Origin: Linum tenue
Taxonomy: Eukaryota > Streptophyta > Magnoliopsida > Malpighiales > Linaceae
DNA: 64,000 bases
Direction of reading: 5' to 3'
NCBI GenBank assembly: GCA_946122785.1
Contig: CAMGYJ010000007.1
Span: 40,635,587-40,699,586 of the forward strand
The notes under the pieces were generated by a model. That model was not told the DNA's origin, searched no databases, and saw only the letters and a list, made by a program, of their open reading frames with translations. This document shows positions 1-11,564 of the stretch, piece by piece. The position numbers and the translations under genes are program-made. Within the stretch, counting starts at the first letter, position 1. Each line of letters starts with the position of its first letter.

Positions 1-152
1 TCCATTTCAAATTTGATGCGTATAGAGCAATTTTTTAGGGGTAAATTTAGAAGATGCCAGTGCGGTCGGTCTGTTGAGCACGAAAGTAAAAATATGTTTT
101 CATTTAAACGGGCGCAAACTGTTATTTGGCCCACTAATCGTGCACCCATCGC

Positions 153-1000
153 CAATGCAGTCAAATTCGGGATTTTGATCATAAAATCGTAGGATTTTAG
201 GATTTTACTTAGGGATTCCGATCTTGATTTTACTATAAAATCGGTGGACCTTAAAATTGTTTAAAATCGGGACTAAAATCATTAAAATCGTAAAATAGTA
301 TCGAAATCGGGATTTTGATCGTAAGAGAACAAAATATGTGGTTTGAGCCAATTTAAAATAAGTATAACTGTTTCAGCGGAAAGAGCAATGGAATCTTCTC
401 AGATATTTTTCTATTAGAAAAATATTCAAAAATAATAAAAATAACCAAATTAGGGTTCGGTTAATCTCTTTCCCTTCACCCCATTTAACTTATTGGTAAA
501 ACACATGTCCTAATATTGGAAGTATGTAAGAACTAACATCATTATTAACTAATTAATTTATTAATGAATATATTTGTACCAACCCACTAACATTACTTAT
601 TTTATTGGAGTTCAATTATTTTTAGTTTTAAATCATACTTAGTAGACGATGTCGAAATATTACTTTGAGTTAAACAACCTAGACATAACATGAAAATAAG
701 AGCCAAACCCATGAACTATATCTCTTCATCATGAATTATTTTGAGTTACACATTAAATAACAATTAAAATAGTGATTTTGGAACATTAATCTTGAGAATG
801 ATCTTATGGAAAAAAAATCTTCTGAATTATCATTTTAAATGCTATGTGTCTTTGTGATATTAATAATTTACCTTATTAATATTCTTATATGCTATGTTCT
901 ATATGGTACTTAAAATCCTACGATTTTACGATTCGATTATACGATTTTGATTTTACCCCAGTTTTCGATTTTAGGTAAAATCTCGATTTTAACTGCTTTG
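153..1000. mobile_element. non-autonomous hAT-type element (MITE), 848 bp
   Basis: The element starts CAATGCAGTCAAA and its right end, read on the other strand, starts CAAAGCAGTTAAAATCG, so the termini are imperfect inverted repeats. It is flanked by a perfect 8-bp direct repeat CCCATCGC (145-152 and 1001-1008), the target duplication size of the hAT superfamily. The subterminal parts are rich in short direct and inverted copies of a GATTTTA/TAAAATC motif. No transposase reading frame is visible, so it would depend on a transposase from elsewhere. Confidence 0.75.
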
Positions 1001-1008
1001 CCCATCGC

Positions 1009-3724
1009 AGCCTCTCCAAATCTTCCTATTCTACTCGCCGGGTCATCTCATCCACTACAAAATATCTCCTCATGTACTCAAAGTTCTCACTGAAACCTAA
1101 TATCTACAACTAAGGCGCAGAGGGAGCAACCGATGGATTGTAGCGACCCCCACTATTTTGATAGCTAATCAAGAAGAGCGCGTTTGTTTAGTTGTATGGT
1201 GACTCACTTAATTAACAATTTTAATTCCGTTGACAGCCTCCTCTCCGCAATTGTATTGTGTTCACGAAGATCTGAAGGCGCAAGTGCAACAGGTCCAGGG
1301 GTAAATAATATGTATAAAGCGTTGGCCAAATTGAATTGAGTCATTCTACTTGGAATATGAAGATTTTTGCTTAATTGCTTTGGTTCGTGAGGCAACTATG
1401 TTATGTTTGAAGGTAGACCAACGCAAACAACAGCACAGCTCCAGGGCTATTCTGCACATTAGGTAGTTGGGGCATTAATTGATAATTATTTGGGATTATT
1501 CCTACAAGTACATAATTTGGAACGTGCCTTTATATTGCATTGATTAATAGTTGTTTGAGATTTTTCAAATGAGTGATTTGACATGTTAAACTCTCTCTTT
1601 TTTGAAATGGAGTCTTCGAAGTGGAATATGAAGATTTTGGATTAAGCTTGGTTTCGTAACGCCCTTATGGGTGTTTATTCTCTAAAATGCAGTTGTCTTT
1701 CAAAGTGCCCATTGCAAATGGCAAGTCAGGATACAACGATGGTACCGGTACACGTTTATATCATTAGTAGGTAGCAGATTGTGTCCATTCTACTATATCA
1801 TTTAGCTAAATACTTAGTTGTTCTTTTCAACTAAAAATTATGCTTAAATGCTGTGATTGGCCTCAGAAATGTATGTCTTTGCATTAACTGTTAATGATTG
1901 TGAGTTTTGGTTTAATGGTGAAAAGTCCATTTATTTAGAAGTCTAAATTTGGCAAACCTATTGGACAATAGGAATGCCATACATTAGTGTCGTGGGAGGT
2001 TTGTTTGATGTCTCAGGGTGTTAGATTTTTAAGAAGGTTGTTTGTTGTGGCAGAGAGTCCCTAAAGCTAGCGAGGTATTCCTATGTGGGCTTTTTCTTTG
2101 TTTGACTTTTTCTCGCCTTTTTTCTTATCTCTTTTTCTATTTTTGGTTTTTGTGTGCTACCTTCAGTTGCTACGTCTTCATTTGTGAGCCATCTATACTT
2201 TTCTTATTCAGTGCCTAAAAATCATATATACTCGATTGCATAGTAGTTACTAATAGATACATTTATACCAATAGAGAGATTTTAAGTTTTATCAGTTGTT
2301 AGTTTTAATATTTACTTACATTGGTTGTTTATGTAGTTTTCTTTGTAATATTTCTCATTATACAACTAATTACTATGGCTACGTAGTTGTATAAGTGGGG
2401 GTTGGACATGATAGTTCTTAGAAGCATCAATACTTGAAGGTTATTATAATGACCAAATTCTAAAGTTATGGTTTGCCTTCAACTTGCTTGGAGCATTTCA
2501 ATTATGCATCAATTGTTCTCTCCGTGTAGTTAACTCTCAGACAAATCGAAAATCTTGCTGATATGTGCTTGATTGTAGTTAAATTTAGGGTTCTACTGCA
2601 TTGTTGCTTTACTCTTTTTTCGTGGTTGAGTCTGCTTCAAAAAATTTAGTTTGATTTTAGAAAATTTTGCTTCTGCAGTCCTGTCTTGCCACCAACGCGT
2701 TCAATAGATGGAGACGGGAGAGGCGAAGGCTATTTTTGTGTTGTTGTTGCTGGTTTAGGGATCGGTTTGTGAAGAAGAGGGAGAAGAGAGGGGGAAAGGG
2801 AAATGCAGGAGAGGGGGATAACTCTTTTCTCCGACAAAAATGGAGTGAAGAAAGGAATTATGATCAGTAAGAATATGGTTATCTTACATAACGGTCTCTA
2901 TTCTGTTTGAATTGAGCTTGAGAGGCAGTGATAAGGACGAGCTGCAACCAATTCATAGTGAGAAGAGAGCTATGAACTGTGATCATGTCTTATTTCAAGT
3001 TAGAAGGTAGTTTCAGTATAAGGATTATTTAATTTGACAAGTTGTTTCGTCCATGATTCTTGGTAGTTTCAGTGCCATTCTAGCCAATGTTTAGTCTGTA
3101 ATTTTTGAGAATTGATGTGCGAGTAATGACTTTCACTTAGCTTCAACTATTATGTGTGTATTTATTGGCATGTGATAGAATTCTCTTTTCCTTTTCATTG
3201 AATTCATTTTCATACTCTAATTGTATTATTTGTACATAGGCAAATCATGCTCGAGATGGCAACTCGCTGATATGGCTGGTGCAAGGAATGAAGCCATCAT
3301 TAGAATTCAGACCGACAACGGGGAGGGATGCCCAGGACTAATTCAATGATGATTGATGATGGTATAATAAAAACTGCAGTCTGCATCAGCACCAATTTCT
3401 AGGCCTAAGTAAAGGTATTCAACCCAGAACTCTGCTTAGCGCTAAAAATTGCCCTCACCCAACCTTGATCCTGTTTGACCCACTTTTGAAGAGTCAAGAT
3501 ATATGACTAATCCTCCCCGTTCGTATTTTCTTATTGACTCTTTCTGACCCTGTAGGTTGGGGCGGGTCGGGAAGAATTGGATTAGTGGGTCGGTCCTAAT
3601 CAAGTGGAATCCCAATCCCTTCACTCTCACTTGCTTTCTCTCCCATTCCACAAGTAGGTAACATACAGTAATCCGGCCAACGGGCCGGGTAATAAGCTAG
3701 TAGAAAATTATACATAAAAAGTTT
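1009..3724. other. AT-rich intergenic region, no gene recognised
   Basis: I find no reading frame with recognisable protein content. The longest open stretches (63-69 codons) have no family resemblance and lack splice context. The sequence at 3540-3620 is GC-richer and may be an old repeat, but no termini could be defined. Confidence 0.5.
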
Positions 3725-4438
3725 TCAATGATCAGTTTTGTTACTTTGTTGGCTTCCCGCTAATTGCTTCACCCAACACGCAACCACCCGAGCCCATTGC
3801 CTCAGCCTCGTCTTTACCGTCTCCGGATCCTCGCCTAACCCGACCCAACCAAAAAGCCCACCAAATGAAAAAAAAAAAAAAGATCAGTTCAAATTTCAAT
3901 TGAATTCAATTCTGTCGAAACTCCAATTTCAATTTTCAAGAAACGGCAAAAACAAAACCCTAAAATTCAAAATAAAACCAAGCCGGCAGCGGCGGCACTG
4001 CTCACCAGGATCGACGACGGCGGACGAAGCGCTGCCGTCCGACGAGATGGACGCGTCGGAAGAAGTCCGCGACAGGATCTCGTTGTACTGCTTGTTGACT
4101 GCGCAGTAGAATCCGAGGGCCGGGAGCGCGTCGGAGAGCCTGGGATCCAGATCCGGCGAGTCCGGCTCGAACCCGAACCCGAGCTCTATGCAGGCCTTCA
4201 GCTCGTCCAGGTCCTCGTCCGTGACGCTGCGGTGCAGGCGGCTCCTCCTCGATTCTTGGTGGTGGTTCCCCTTGCGCCGTCGCCAGACCTCCTCCCTCCC
4301 CGTCTCCGGCGACCACGATAGGATCTTTCGGAGGTGCGGCCGAGGCCTCTGCGGCTCCGGGACCGGTAACGCCGCAAGGTCCGGCTGCGAGATCGACAGC
4401 CGGCGGAGACGGCTGATCTGGCTTTCTGATTCTGTCAT
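3725..4438 (-). CDS. DUF1685 family protein, two exons, 180 aa
   Basis: Small plant-specific protein of unknown function. Exon 1 is 4438-4006 and exon 2 is 3834-3725, separated by a 171-bp intron (donor GTGAGC, acceptor TTAG, phase 1). The first ATG is at 4438; the open frame extends a little further upstream without an ATG. The family hallmark begins around residue 72 with SVTDEDLDELKACIELGFGF, followed by an LGFYCAVN-type block; exon 2 supplies the conserved VKTRLRQWARVVAC tail. The join preserves frame and gives the C-terminal block expected of DUF1685, which supports the gene model. The N-terminal third is Arg/Ser-rich and probably disordered. A TATA box lies 117 bp upstream of the ATG. 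The family is often annotated simply as hypothetical; the role is not known to me. Confidence 0.85.
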
Positions 4439-4554
4439 CTTAACACTCTCCGCTGCCACGGCGGAGTCGTGTGGAATTGTTGAGAGCCAGGCGGCGGCGC
4501 TGGGCTTATGCCTCTTTTCCGAGAGTGAGGAATATGTGTGAGGGGTTTTGCGTT

Positions 4555-4562
4555 TATTTATA
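4555..4562 (-). promoter_or_regulatory. TATA box of the DUF1685 gene
   Basis: On the minus strand the sequence reads GTATAAATAAA, a canonical plant TATA box, 117 bp before the ATG at 4438. The spacing leaves room for a 5' UTR of about 85 nt. Confidence 0.6.
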
Positions 4563-5917
4563 CACAGGCGGAAGTTTTTGGCGGCGTAACGGAATGAATA
4601 TTCCCTGTTTAGGTTCCTTCTAATATTTCGGCAACTACATAATTACCGTTGTTTTCTACTCCAAGTCCACGAATTGCCAACTCACGGTCAAACTGTTTTT
4701 GGTCACTTATTAATAACTTGAGAAAAACATATTAGGTAAGTAAATATAAGTAATTATGTAAACTAATTCAAATTTTCCATCCTCATGGTATAGATATTTT
4801 TACTTTTTTTTTATCAGCCTATCGCGTTGATTAAATAGTTAAGCCCAAAAATTGGTCATACTTGTGGCTTGTCGATCTAACTATCGATTAATTGTTAATT
4901 GAAAAAATCATTCGTACTGGCAAGTTTTTATTTTAGTGAAACTTCTTTTACTCGCCCGAGTTTCTCGATACCACATAACATATTCGATCGACACCGAATC
5001 TGTCAGTAGATTGTGGAAAATATAATGTATTCAGTGTTATCGTAGTTTAAATGATTCAATGAATCGGGTTTGACCATAACGGGTTCCAATGTACTTACTA
5101 ATTTGCTTTCAAAAGGTTCTCAACAAAATTTCCATTAGGAGTGAAAAGGCTAACATTCATATTTAATTGTTCCTTCTCTATTTGGGATCTTAACAACATA
5201 CCGAGAAAGCAATCGAGGCCATAGGGCTGAGTGTTAGTGTGGGTGCATGTGTCCGTGTTCATAAGTGGGCGGTTCATTGATGTGATGAGACGTGACGGTT
5301 CGTTGATTTCCCCAAATCGAAAATGGTTGAAATATGTTGATTTGGGTTTCTTGATATTTTGTTCATGAATGATGAAACATTTTTTGATGGATCAAATTAG
5401 GAACGACAGCAGGAAAGGATTGTACCATCTCAATGTTCACGGCCTACCGAGTACCGACAGCATGTGGTGAAACTAATTATGTATGTCATTTGAGTTTCAT
5501 GAATGGTAAAAGTAGGGATGGCAATTACTAAAAAAAAGAAATGGTAATAGAGCGGGTTTGTCTAAACCATTTTTATTTCCGCTTTTAAATCTTCAAACTC
5601 ATACAATACAAAAAAAGGTTTTGCAAACTGGGAGGTTAAACGTCGCCCTAGTTTTACAACTATCGCCCTAAATTAAAATGTAATATAACTAAATTGAGTG
5701 AGGGAGTAAGTCAACTACCGATTGTCTAAACCGAGAGGGTCGAGTGACACGGCTTTCATGCTTACCTCGGTTTAGCAATTGAGATTGTGGTCTCCAACCA
5801 CATATGCATCACTCTGCGGTACACGGTTACCAGTTTGCATCTAGGTTGGCTGTGATTAAGCCGCTCAAACTCCGGTTTGAGGGAGAGACCTAGGCAACCA
5901 CTAGAGCCTGAGTGAGA
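4563..5917. other. intergenic region, nothing recognised
   Basis: AT-rich sequence with no credible gene. A TAGGGATGGCAAT string near 5514 looks like one end of a hAT-type element, but no matching end was found. Confidence 0.4.
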
Positions 5918-6085
5918 GGATCGATCCCATGACAAATCGATCCCTAGCGAATCCATCTCGTGACAAATGGATCGCTAGTTGCTCCTCCTAGCGGTTCCCC
6001 TAGACTTGGTAAGTGGATCGATCTCGTGACAAATCGATCGCTAATGAATTGATTCCGTGACAGATTGATCACTAGTTGCTCACTC
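5918..6085. repeat. degenerate tandem repeat with two alternating unit types
   Basis: Four copies of a roughly 33-37 bp unit built on a GTGACAAATCGATC-like core followed by CGCTAG occur here. Types alternate: units ending in CTAGCGAA/CTAATGAA and units ending in CTAGTTGCTC. The two dimers are separated by about 30 bp. Several units carry GATCGAT and ATCGATC arms around the TGACAA core, so each can fold into a short hairpin. Confidence 0.65.
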
Positions 6086-7342
6086 CCAAGGTTCACAACC
6101 ACCTACGCCTCACGACTTCATTCAATCCAACAAGTCATGGTAGCTAGTTAGGGGGAAGCAATTCCTGGGTGAAGCTCCCTTAGTTAGAGTTTTCCTTTTA
6201 TTACTTTTCTTTGCTTGGTTAGTTTGTAGTTCCAATAAACCTAAACCCTAAAGTTGTTTGCTAGATAACAACCTAAGCGATTGAAGTAGGGGTACATGGA
6301 TCGGCCCGGGTTGACAATTTAAATACTTGCTCTATACTGCACCCGGCTGGAGTTTAAAAACTTGGGCTCTAGTCGGGATTAATTTATGGTGAAGTTTCGT
6401 GCGAGTCAAAACCCGATCCGATTAGATTCGAATTGAACATGTCTCTACTCACCAAATTGACACCTTTGCCCATAACACATTGAGCACAACCGTAAAAAAA
6501 ATCATCACAACTCTAACCTGAAAAAGGGAAACCCTAATTGAATCATTCATCACCTCCGAAAGCTTCAATCATCGCCGTCTCTTGCAAACCACATCCACGG
6601 GAAAATGAACCCAAAATAAGAACCATTCATGACTACTTTCTCATCCTTTCTAATCTCAAACTGCGTTCGAGGCAATGGCTACTATAGCTTTGAATCAACT
6701 ACTAGGCGAAACAAGGAGGTAGGCAAGATAAAATAATTAAATAAGAGAAAAAGACGAGCTGAAACTAGTGATGGCAATGGGGCGGGGCGGGCCGAGTGGG
6801 TACCTCAACCATGCTCTTTCCCACGTTACTGCGGGTCGAAACGGGTAATATTCGTGCGGGTGCGGAGTAGGTCGACCCACTTTAACATGTTATATATAAA
6901 AAATACAGTCAAATTTACTTTCTATGATAAAATGACAGGGAAAACATTTTATAAATGAAAAATTATGATAATAGAAAAGGTAATTAAGTCTAACTAGTTG
7001 AAGAAAAGTTGAAATATGAGAAATATGAATAGATACTATAAGAAATTAAGGTAAAATGGGCCAAGAACGAGACAAAGCGGGGCAGGACAGTTCAGAGGTA
7101 GATACTCATGCCCCATCACATGCTACTCCGGGCCAGGTAATACCCGCCGCATTACGAAACTGGTCGGGTAATACTCACGGGACGGGTTCAAATTACCATC
7201 ACTTGTAGCTAAGTGATCATAATATATCCACATATGAATAATCACAATAAATAATTATAAGGAAAAATCTATAAAGAGAATGGAAAAGACCGAAGCAGCA
7301 ATAACATGATAGTTGGACCGGGGAAAAAAGAAGAATCTTGTG
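6086..7342. other. intergenic region with old repeat fragments
   Basis: No gene is recognisable. Sequence around 6286-6450 has weak inverted ends (TAGGGGTACATG versus GTAGAGACATG) but no target duplication. A better candidate element at 6764-7205 is listed separately. Confidence 0.4.
6764..7205. mobile_element. putative non-autonomous hAT-type element
   Basis: The left end reads AGTGATGGCAATGGGGCGGG and the right end, reversed, reads AGTGATGGTAATTTGAACCCG, so the first dozen bases form inverted repeats. GC-rich GGGTAAT strings follow on both sides. I could not find a convincing target duplication, so borders are approximate. Confidence 0.45.
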
Positions 7343-7350
7343 TTGCTCAT

Positions 7351-8174
7351 TAGGGTGTTCAAATGGTTATCGTGGTAGTTATCAAACCAAATAAGTCTAT
7401 TTTTTTTTTTGTTGAATAATAAGTCTAAACTCTATTAACCATGGAATATAATTTTATAACCAAACCGTCCAAACTAATACAATAACCAAATTAACCAAAC
7501 TAAAGTTTAAACGGTTTGGTTAATTGGTTAACCAGACTAACCAATATAATATCACATTATCATTAACTGATAAATTTTTTGGTTAATGCATCAATTCGCA
7601 TTTTATATAATGAATAAATCTTATAAATAGACTCTTAACATGAATACATACAACTATTCAATTATCTTATGTCAATGGAGGTATTCACCTAACAAAAATA
7701 TATGCAATTTGTATGAGGTTAATGAATTGTTGTGTTTGTGTGAATTGATTTAGTCTCTTAGCAATTATCATATGCTGAAAAAGACATACCTTTCAAGTTT
7801 TCATTCAACATAATGTATGATTCCTAATCTACATTAGGTGTCCATATGGTGTGGTCTACACTACGCAACTACAAATATACAATATAGTAAAAATATTGAG
7901 ATTTTTATGAGCCTAAAAGGGAGAAACATTTGACTCTTGAGTGGTTATGCAAAGTATTTAGTATGTATCTATGTAATATATTATATATATATATAGTTAA
8001 TTACTTAACTGATTAATTTGGTTTGATTGGTTAGGAGTATCTGAAACCAAACCAAATAAACTAAAAAGTTTACCAAACCAAACCAAACTAATTATCCAAA
8101 TTAACCAAAAACAAATTATCCAAATACAATCGGTTAAAACGGTTACAATAGTAACCACTCCGTGAACACCCTTA
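7351..8174 (+). mobile_element. hAT-type MITE, family A copy 1 (824 bp)
   Basis: The termini are inverted repeats TAGGGTGTTC and TAAGGGTGTTC, flanked by a near-perfect 8-bp duplication TTGCTCAT/TTGCCCAT (7343-7350 and 8175-8182). Inside are many ACCAAAC/GTTTGGTTAA strings. It is colinear with the copies at 19364, 33223 (reversed) and 38575. It keeps the uninterrupted site (ATTATCCAAAT, near 8113) that is occupied by another element in copy 2. No coding capacity is seen. Confidence 0.8.
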
Positions 8175-8383
8175 TTGCCCATGAGCGAAGGAGATCATAT
8201 CCTCTAATCAATCGTGGAGTCTAGTACTGTCATTTTAATACTTTTTTATTTATAAATGATCTTTATTATTTCATTAATGTGGTGAACAGTCACTTTGATG
8301 CTTAATCGTTAAACTAACTGGTCCTCTAATTAGCATATACACAATAAATTGAGTCGGTTTGATTATCAGTATGTTATTTTATG

Positions 8384-9531
8384 TAGGGGTGATAAACGGT
8401 TGCCGGTTATTCGGTTAGCCGCATAATCGAATCGAAAATGTCGGTTGATCGGCTAACCGATAACCGTTTATTATAATTGGTTGGCGGTGTCGGTTGGGGC
8501 TTTGGGGAATTATGGGCAACCGTCGGTTGGTGGTTTATAACCGACGGTGGTGTCGGTGCACCGTATAAACCGACAACCACCCTCTTTAATTCTTTTTTGC
8601 CTAATATATTTCCTGAACCTCTACCAGTTCCCAACTCTCATCTCCTCCCTCGTTGCCCCGCCATCCTTATCCCTCCACTCTCCTCAACCCCTCACATCCA
8701 GCCCTCCCTATCCCCAATGTGAGCCTCGACCCTCCCTCTTTCTCAACCCATCATCGCCCTCCATGGCACCTCCTAGTTCAAAACCAGACATGAAATCAAC
8801 GAGAACCCTAAATCAAAATTCTCCTCACTGTCCAGAATTGACGCCGCCGCCGCCCCTTCCTTTCTTTGCCGTCGGCCGGCCTCGATTAGCGCGACCATCA
8901 TACCTCTCCCTCTCCGAACTCGCCGCCTCACCGTTAGCTTCCTTACCCAGTTCCATTCTTCGCCTGCCACCACCAATGTCCAAACCACCCCATCCTAAAC
9001 TCGTCGCCCACCGTTCTGCATCTTTGCCACCACTACAAAGGAACCGTCGATGTCCACAGCTTCAATCTGCTTCACGTAGGTCCAATCGCTCGATCCGAGT
9101 CCAAGGTCGCGATCCCGCCATCGGAAAAGAGAAATTTCTGATTGATTGCCTCCCTCGTCTACCTCGATCGGCGTCGCTTTGCCTTGCATGTTCTACGCGG
9201 CGCTGACAGATTCAGATCTGGATCTGCCTGATGCATCTTCCTCCGACGGTCTTTCTCTGTCAAGATTTGGCAGCGGAAGGATTTGGGCATTTGGAAGCTC
9301 GTCGGGTCTCCTTCAAAGGAAGAAACTCTGCCTTCCTTGAAGCGGAATCGGCCGTCGTCCCGTCAACCCACCCCCTGCGTCGGTCTTTAACTAACTGTGA
9401 CACCTACCCGAAACCGTCGACGGCGGTTTTCGGCTAACCGACAAGTTAATCGGTGTCGGTGGCGGTTGAGATTTTTGGGTGATTGTCGGCTGCGGTTAAT
9501 CGCGTTTGCGGCCGCACTGTTAACAACCCTA
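8384..9531. mobile_element. hAT-type element with GC-rich, possibly captured, interior (1,148 bp)
   Basis: The left end TAGGGGTGATAAACGG and the right end, reversed, TAGGGTTGTTAACAG are imperfect inverted repeats, flanked by a perfect 8-bp duplication ATTTTATG (8376-8383 and 9532-9539). Subterminal regions contain many CGGTTA/TAACCG strings. The middle (about 8600-9400) is far richer in GC than its surroundings and has open frames of up to 219 codons on the plus strand, rich in Pro, Ser and Leu. I recognise no protein family in it. It may be captured host sequence or GC-rich element filler. Confidence 0.75.
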
Positions 9532-9552
9532 ATTTTATGGGTTAGGAATTAA

Positions 9553-10415
9553 GGGAAATGCTAACATGCTAACACTTTTTTAGCATGATGACACTAGCTC
9601 TAGCTAATAGAAACATTTCGTTTGGATGACTTTTCCATTTAAATGAGTTAACCACAATGAATTAAGAAAAAAAGAAAGGAGAGGCACCCTGGTCATTAAT
9701 AAAAATTGGGGGCAGACGGGACCAATCGTCCTTTTTGCATTAAATGTGAGGAAGGGAGGGAGTCACGGAAGTAGGCCAGAAACTTCACAAAGTAGGCCAA
9801 AACCTCCACAAAGTAATATAGAAACCTCCATAAACTAGGCCAGAACCTCCACAAACTAGACAAGAACCTCAAAGTAGGTTGTAGGCCAGGAGTTTTTCAA
9901 AGCAGGCCAGAAGTTTCTTAGTAGTGGACCTGTTTGTAAATTTTTAAGAAGTTTAGGTATCAAAATGTAAGAAATAAAAATTTCATGTACTAAAATGTAA
10001 TTTCCATCAATTTTTTTAGGATTGAAATGTAAAAAAAATAATTTTAGATACTAAATATTAATATATATTAATTTCAAATACCAAAATTGTAATTTGTAAA
10101 TAAAACATAAAAAGCAACATGAAAGCATGGTCCATGAAACCGTACCGGGAAAGTCAGCAGTATATTATTTTATGGTAAAACCGTGCTTTAACCGCAGTTC
10201 AACCGTTGTACCGTTAAGTACCGCCTATCGGTTTAGCCTCCGATACTGGTATTTCGTGGTTGAACCACAGGTACGGTACGGTTTCATGGACCATGCATGA
10301 AAGGAAGGAAGAGAAGAAAGAGAAGGGAAGGGAAAAGAGATAGTTATTATAATACATTTGTTGTAAGTGTTAGTATGTTGCTAACAATAAGGGCGTTAGC
10401 ACCCTATCCACTCCC
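9553..10415. mobile_element. Mutator-like non-autonomous element (863 bp)
   Basis: The left end reads GGGAAATGCTAACATGCTAAC. The right end, reversed, reads GGGAGTGG and then GGTGCTAACGCCC. The flanks carry a 10-bp duplication TAGGAATTAA/TAAGAATTAA (9543-9552 and 10416-10425, 9 of 10 identical), a size typical of Mutator-like elements (9-11 bp). It has no transposase frame and is interrupted by a small hAT-type MITE at 10126-10295. Confidence 0.6.
10126..10295. mobile_element. 170-bp hAT-type MITE nested in the Mutator-like element
   Basis: The ends are near-perfect inverted repeats of at least 21 bp starting CATGGTCCATGAAACCGTAC. A perfect 8-bp duplication CATGAAAG flanks it (10118-10125 and 10296-10303). 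The interior is itself rich in GGTTTA/ACGGT inverted strings. The good preservation of ends and duplication suggests a fairly recent insertion. Confidence 0.85.
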
Positions 10416-10425
10416 TAAGAATTAA

Positions 10426-11016
10426 TACACTAATCAAACCGATTAGCAAGCCTAAATTGAAACGAAAGGAAAATCAAAATGGAGAGCCACTTAATAGCAT
10501 AAAGTCAGCCGTGGATATTCTATGGTGGTGAGGAGGCCTAAATAGTCTAATAATATGGCCCGACCCACGATTGCAGAGGCTGGTCCGTCAAGTAATGGAA
10601 ACCCAGTTCGATCTTCAGCTCTATCTGACAAATGACAATATTATCTATCCTAAGCCATAACAAGTCCAAACGGGCAAACGGCCATCGGCCGAAACAAATT
10701 GTTGGCATGTGGGATGAGGCAAAGGAACACAAGATTAAAAACATGTTTTGGTCAGTTGGTAGAGTATCGTGTCCAAATATTTTTCTCTGTTATTATTTCT
10801 TAGCTAACAGAGAAAGCAATTTGTTAATCGACCATTACACTATCCAATTGAGTTGGCGTAGAATAGAACAACAGACTATAGAATTAGCGGTATATATGCA
10901 TCCGTAATCGGAAGAAAGTCAGAATAAGCACATGGACCTGCCTTTTCATCCTTCACTTTTAAAAATCATGAAAACTAAAATTATATTGGAGATTGTATTG
11001 AAAAATTAATTGACAT
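10426..11016. other. intergenic region, nothing recognised
   Basis: No gene or repeat with definable ends was found between the Mutator-like element and the LINE. Confidence 0.4.
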
Positions 11017-11030
11017 GATATTTTGAGTTA

Positions 11031-11435
11031 CCAAAAGGTGGCGCCAATAAATCCTCTTCCGCCCGAGGTGTGGTAGCAGCAACAGTGACGGATGCGGAAG
11101 TGGCTTTGGAGGCGGCAGGCAGGACGAAATCGCCAAAGTCTGATTCCATCGAGATGCATACTGACCTCTTGGACTCGGAGGATACAATCTTGGAGGGTGA
11201 GGCCCAACTCTATGAGCTTCGGCGCCGATCCCCTGTGGTCAAAAGAAATTTAAGGCGACTTGCCCGATCTTCTAAGGTCAGCCAGGTGGTGCGATCCTTT
11301 GAGCAGGGTTTGGCGATGGAAGATAACGAGGAGGTGCTTGGTTCCGGGGAACAGCAAAATCTGGTGGAGGACATGGCTATTACATTCCCCTTAATGAATA
11401 TGGTACCAATTTACTTGATCCACAATGGGAACTAA
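11031..11435 (+). pseudogene. LINE ORF1 remnant (C-terminal part)
   Basis: The frame from about 11070 to the stop at 11435 encodes about 120 acidic/basic residues in the position of the C-terminal tail of a plant L1 ORF1 (RNA-binding gag-like protein). The N-terminal nucleic-acid-binding part and zinc knuckle expected of the family are absent because the insertion is truncated. I infer the identity from position ahead of ORF2; the sequence alone is not diagnostic. Confidence 0.5.
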
Positions 11436-11564
11436 GAAACGTCAGTTTCAGGAGGTTGATGGGGATATGGCTGATAACCCAACCCCAAAGAGACAGTTTG
11501 TTGAGGAAAAGGATGGATTGGAAAAGGTGGAGGAAGCCAGCCTGGAGTGGCCCCAACCAGTTAA

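Noticed and set aside
4188..4541. 117-codon plus-strand frame opposite the DUF1685 exon
   Set aside because: Arg/Ser-rich shadow frame. The minus strand has the recognisable domain, intron and TATA box.
8547..9206. 219-codon frame as a host gene
   Set aside because: Low-complexity Pro/Ser/Leu content, no splice context, and it lies wholly inside a bordered hAT-type element.
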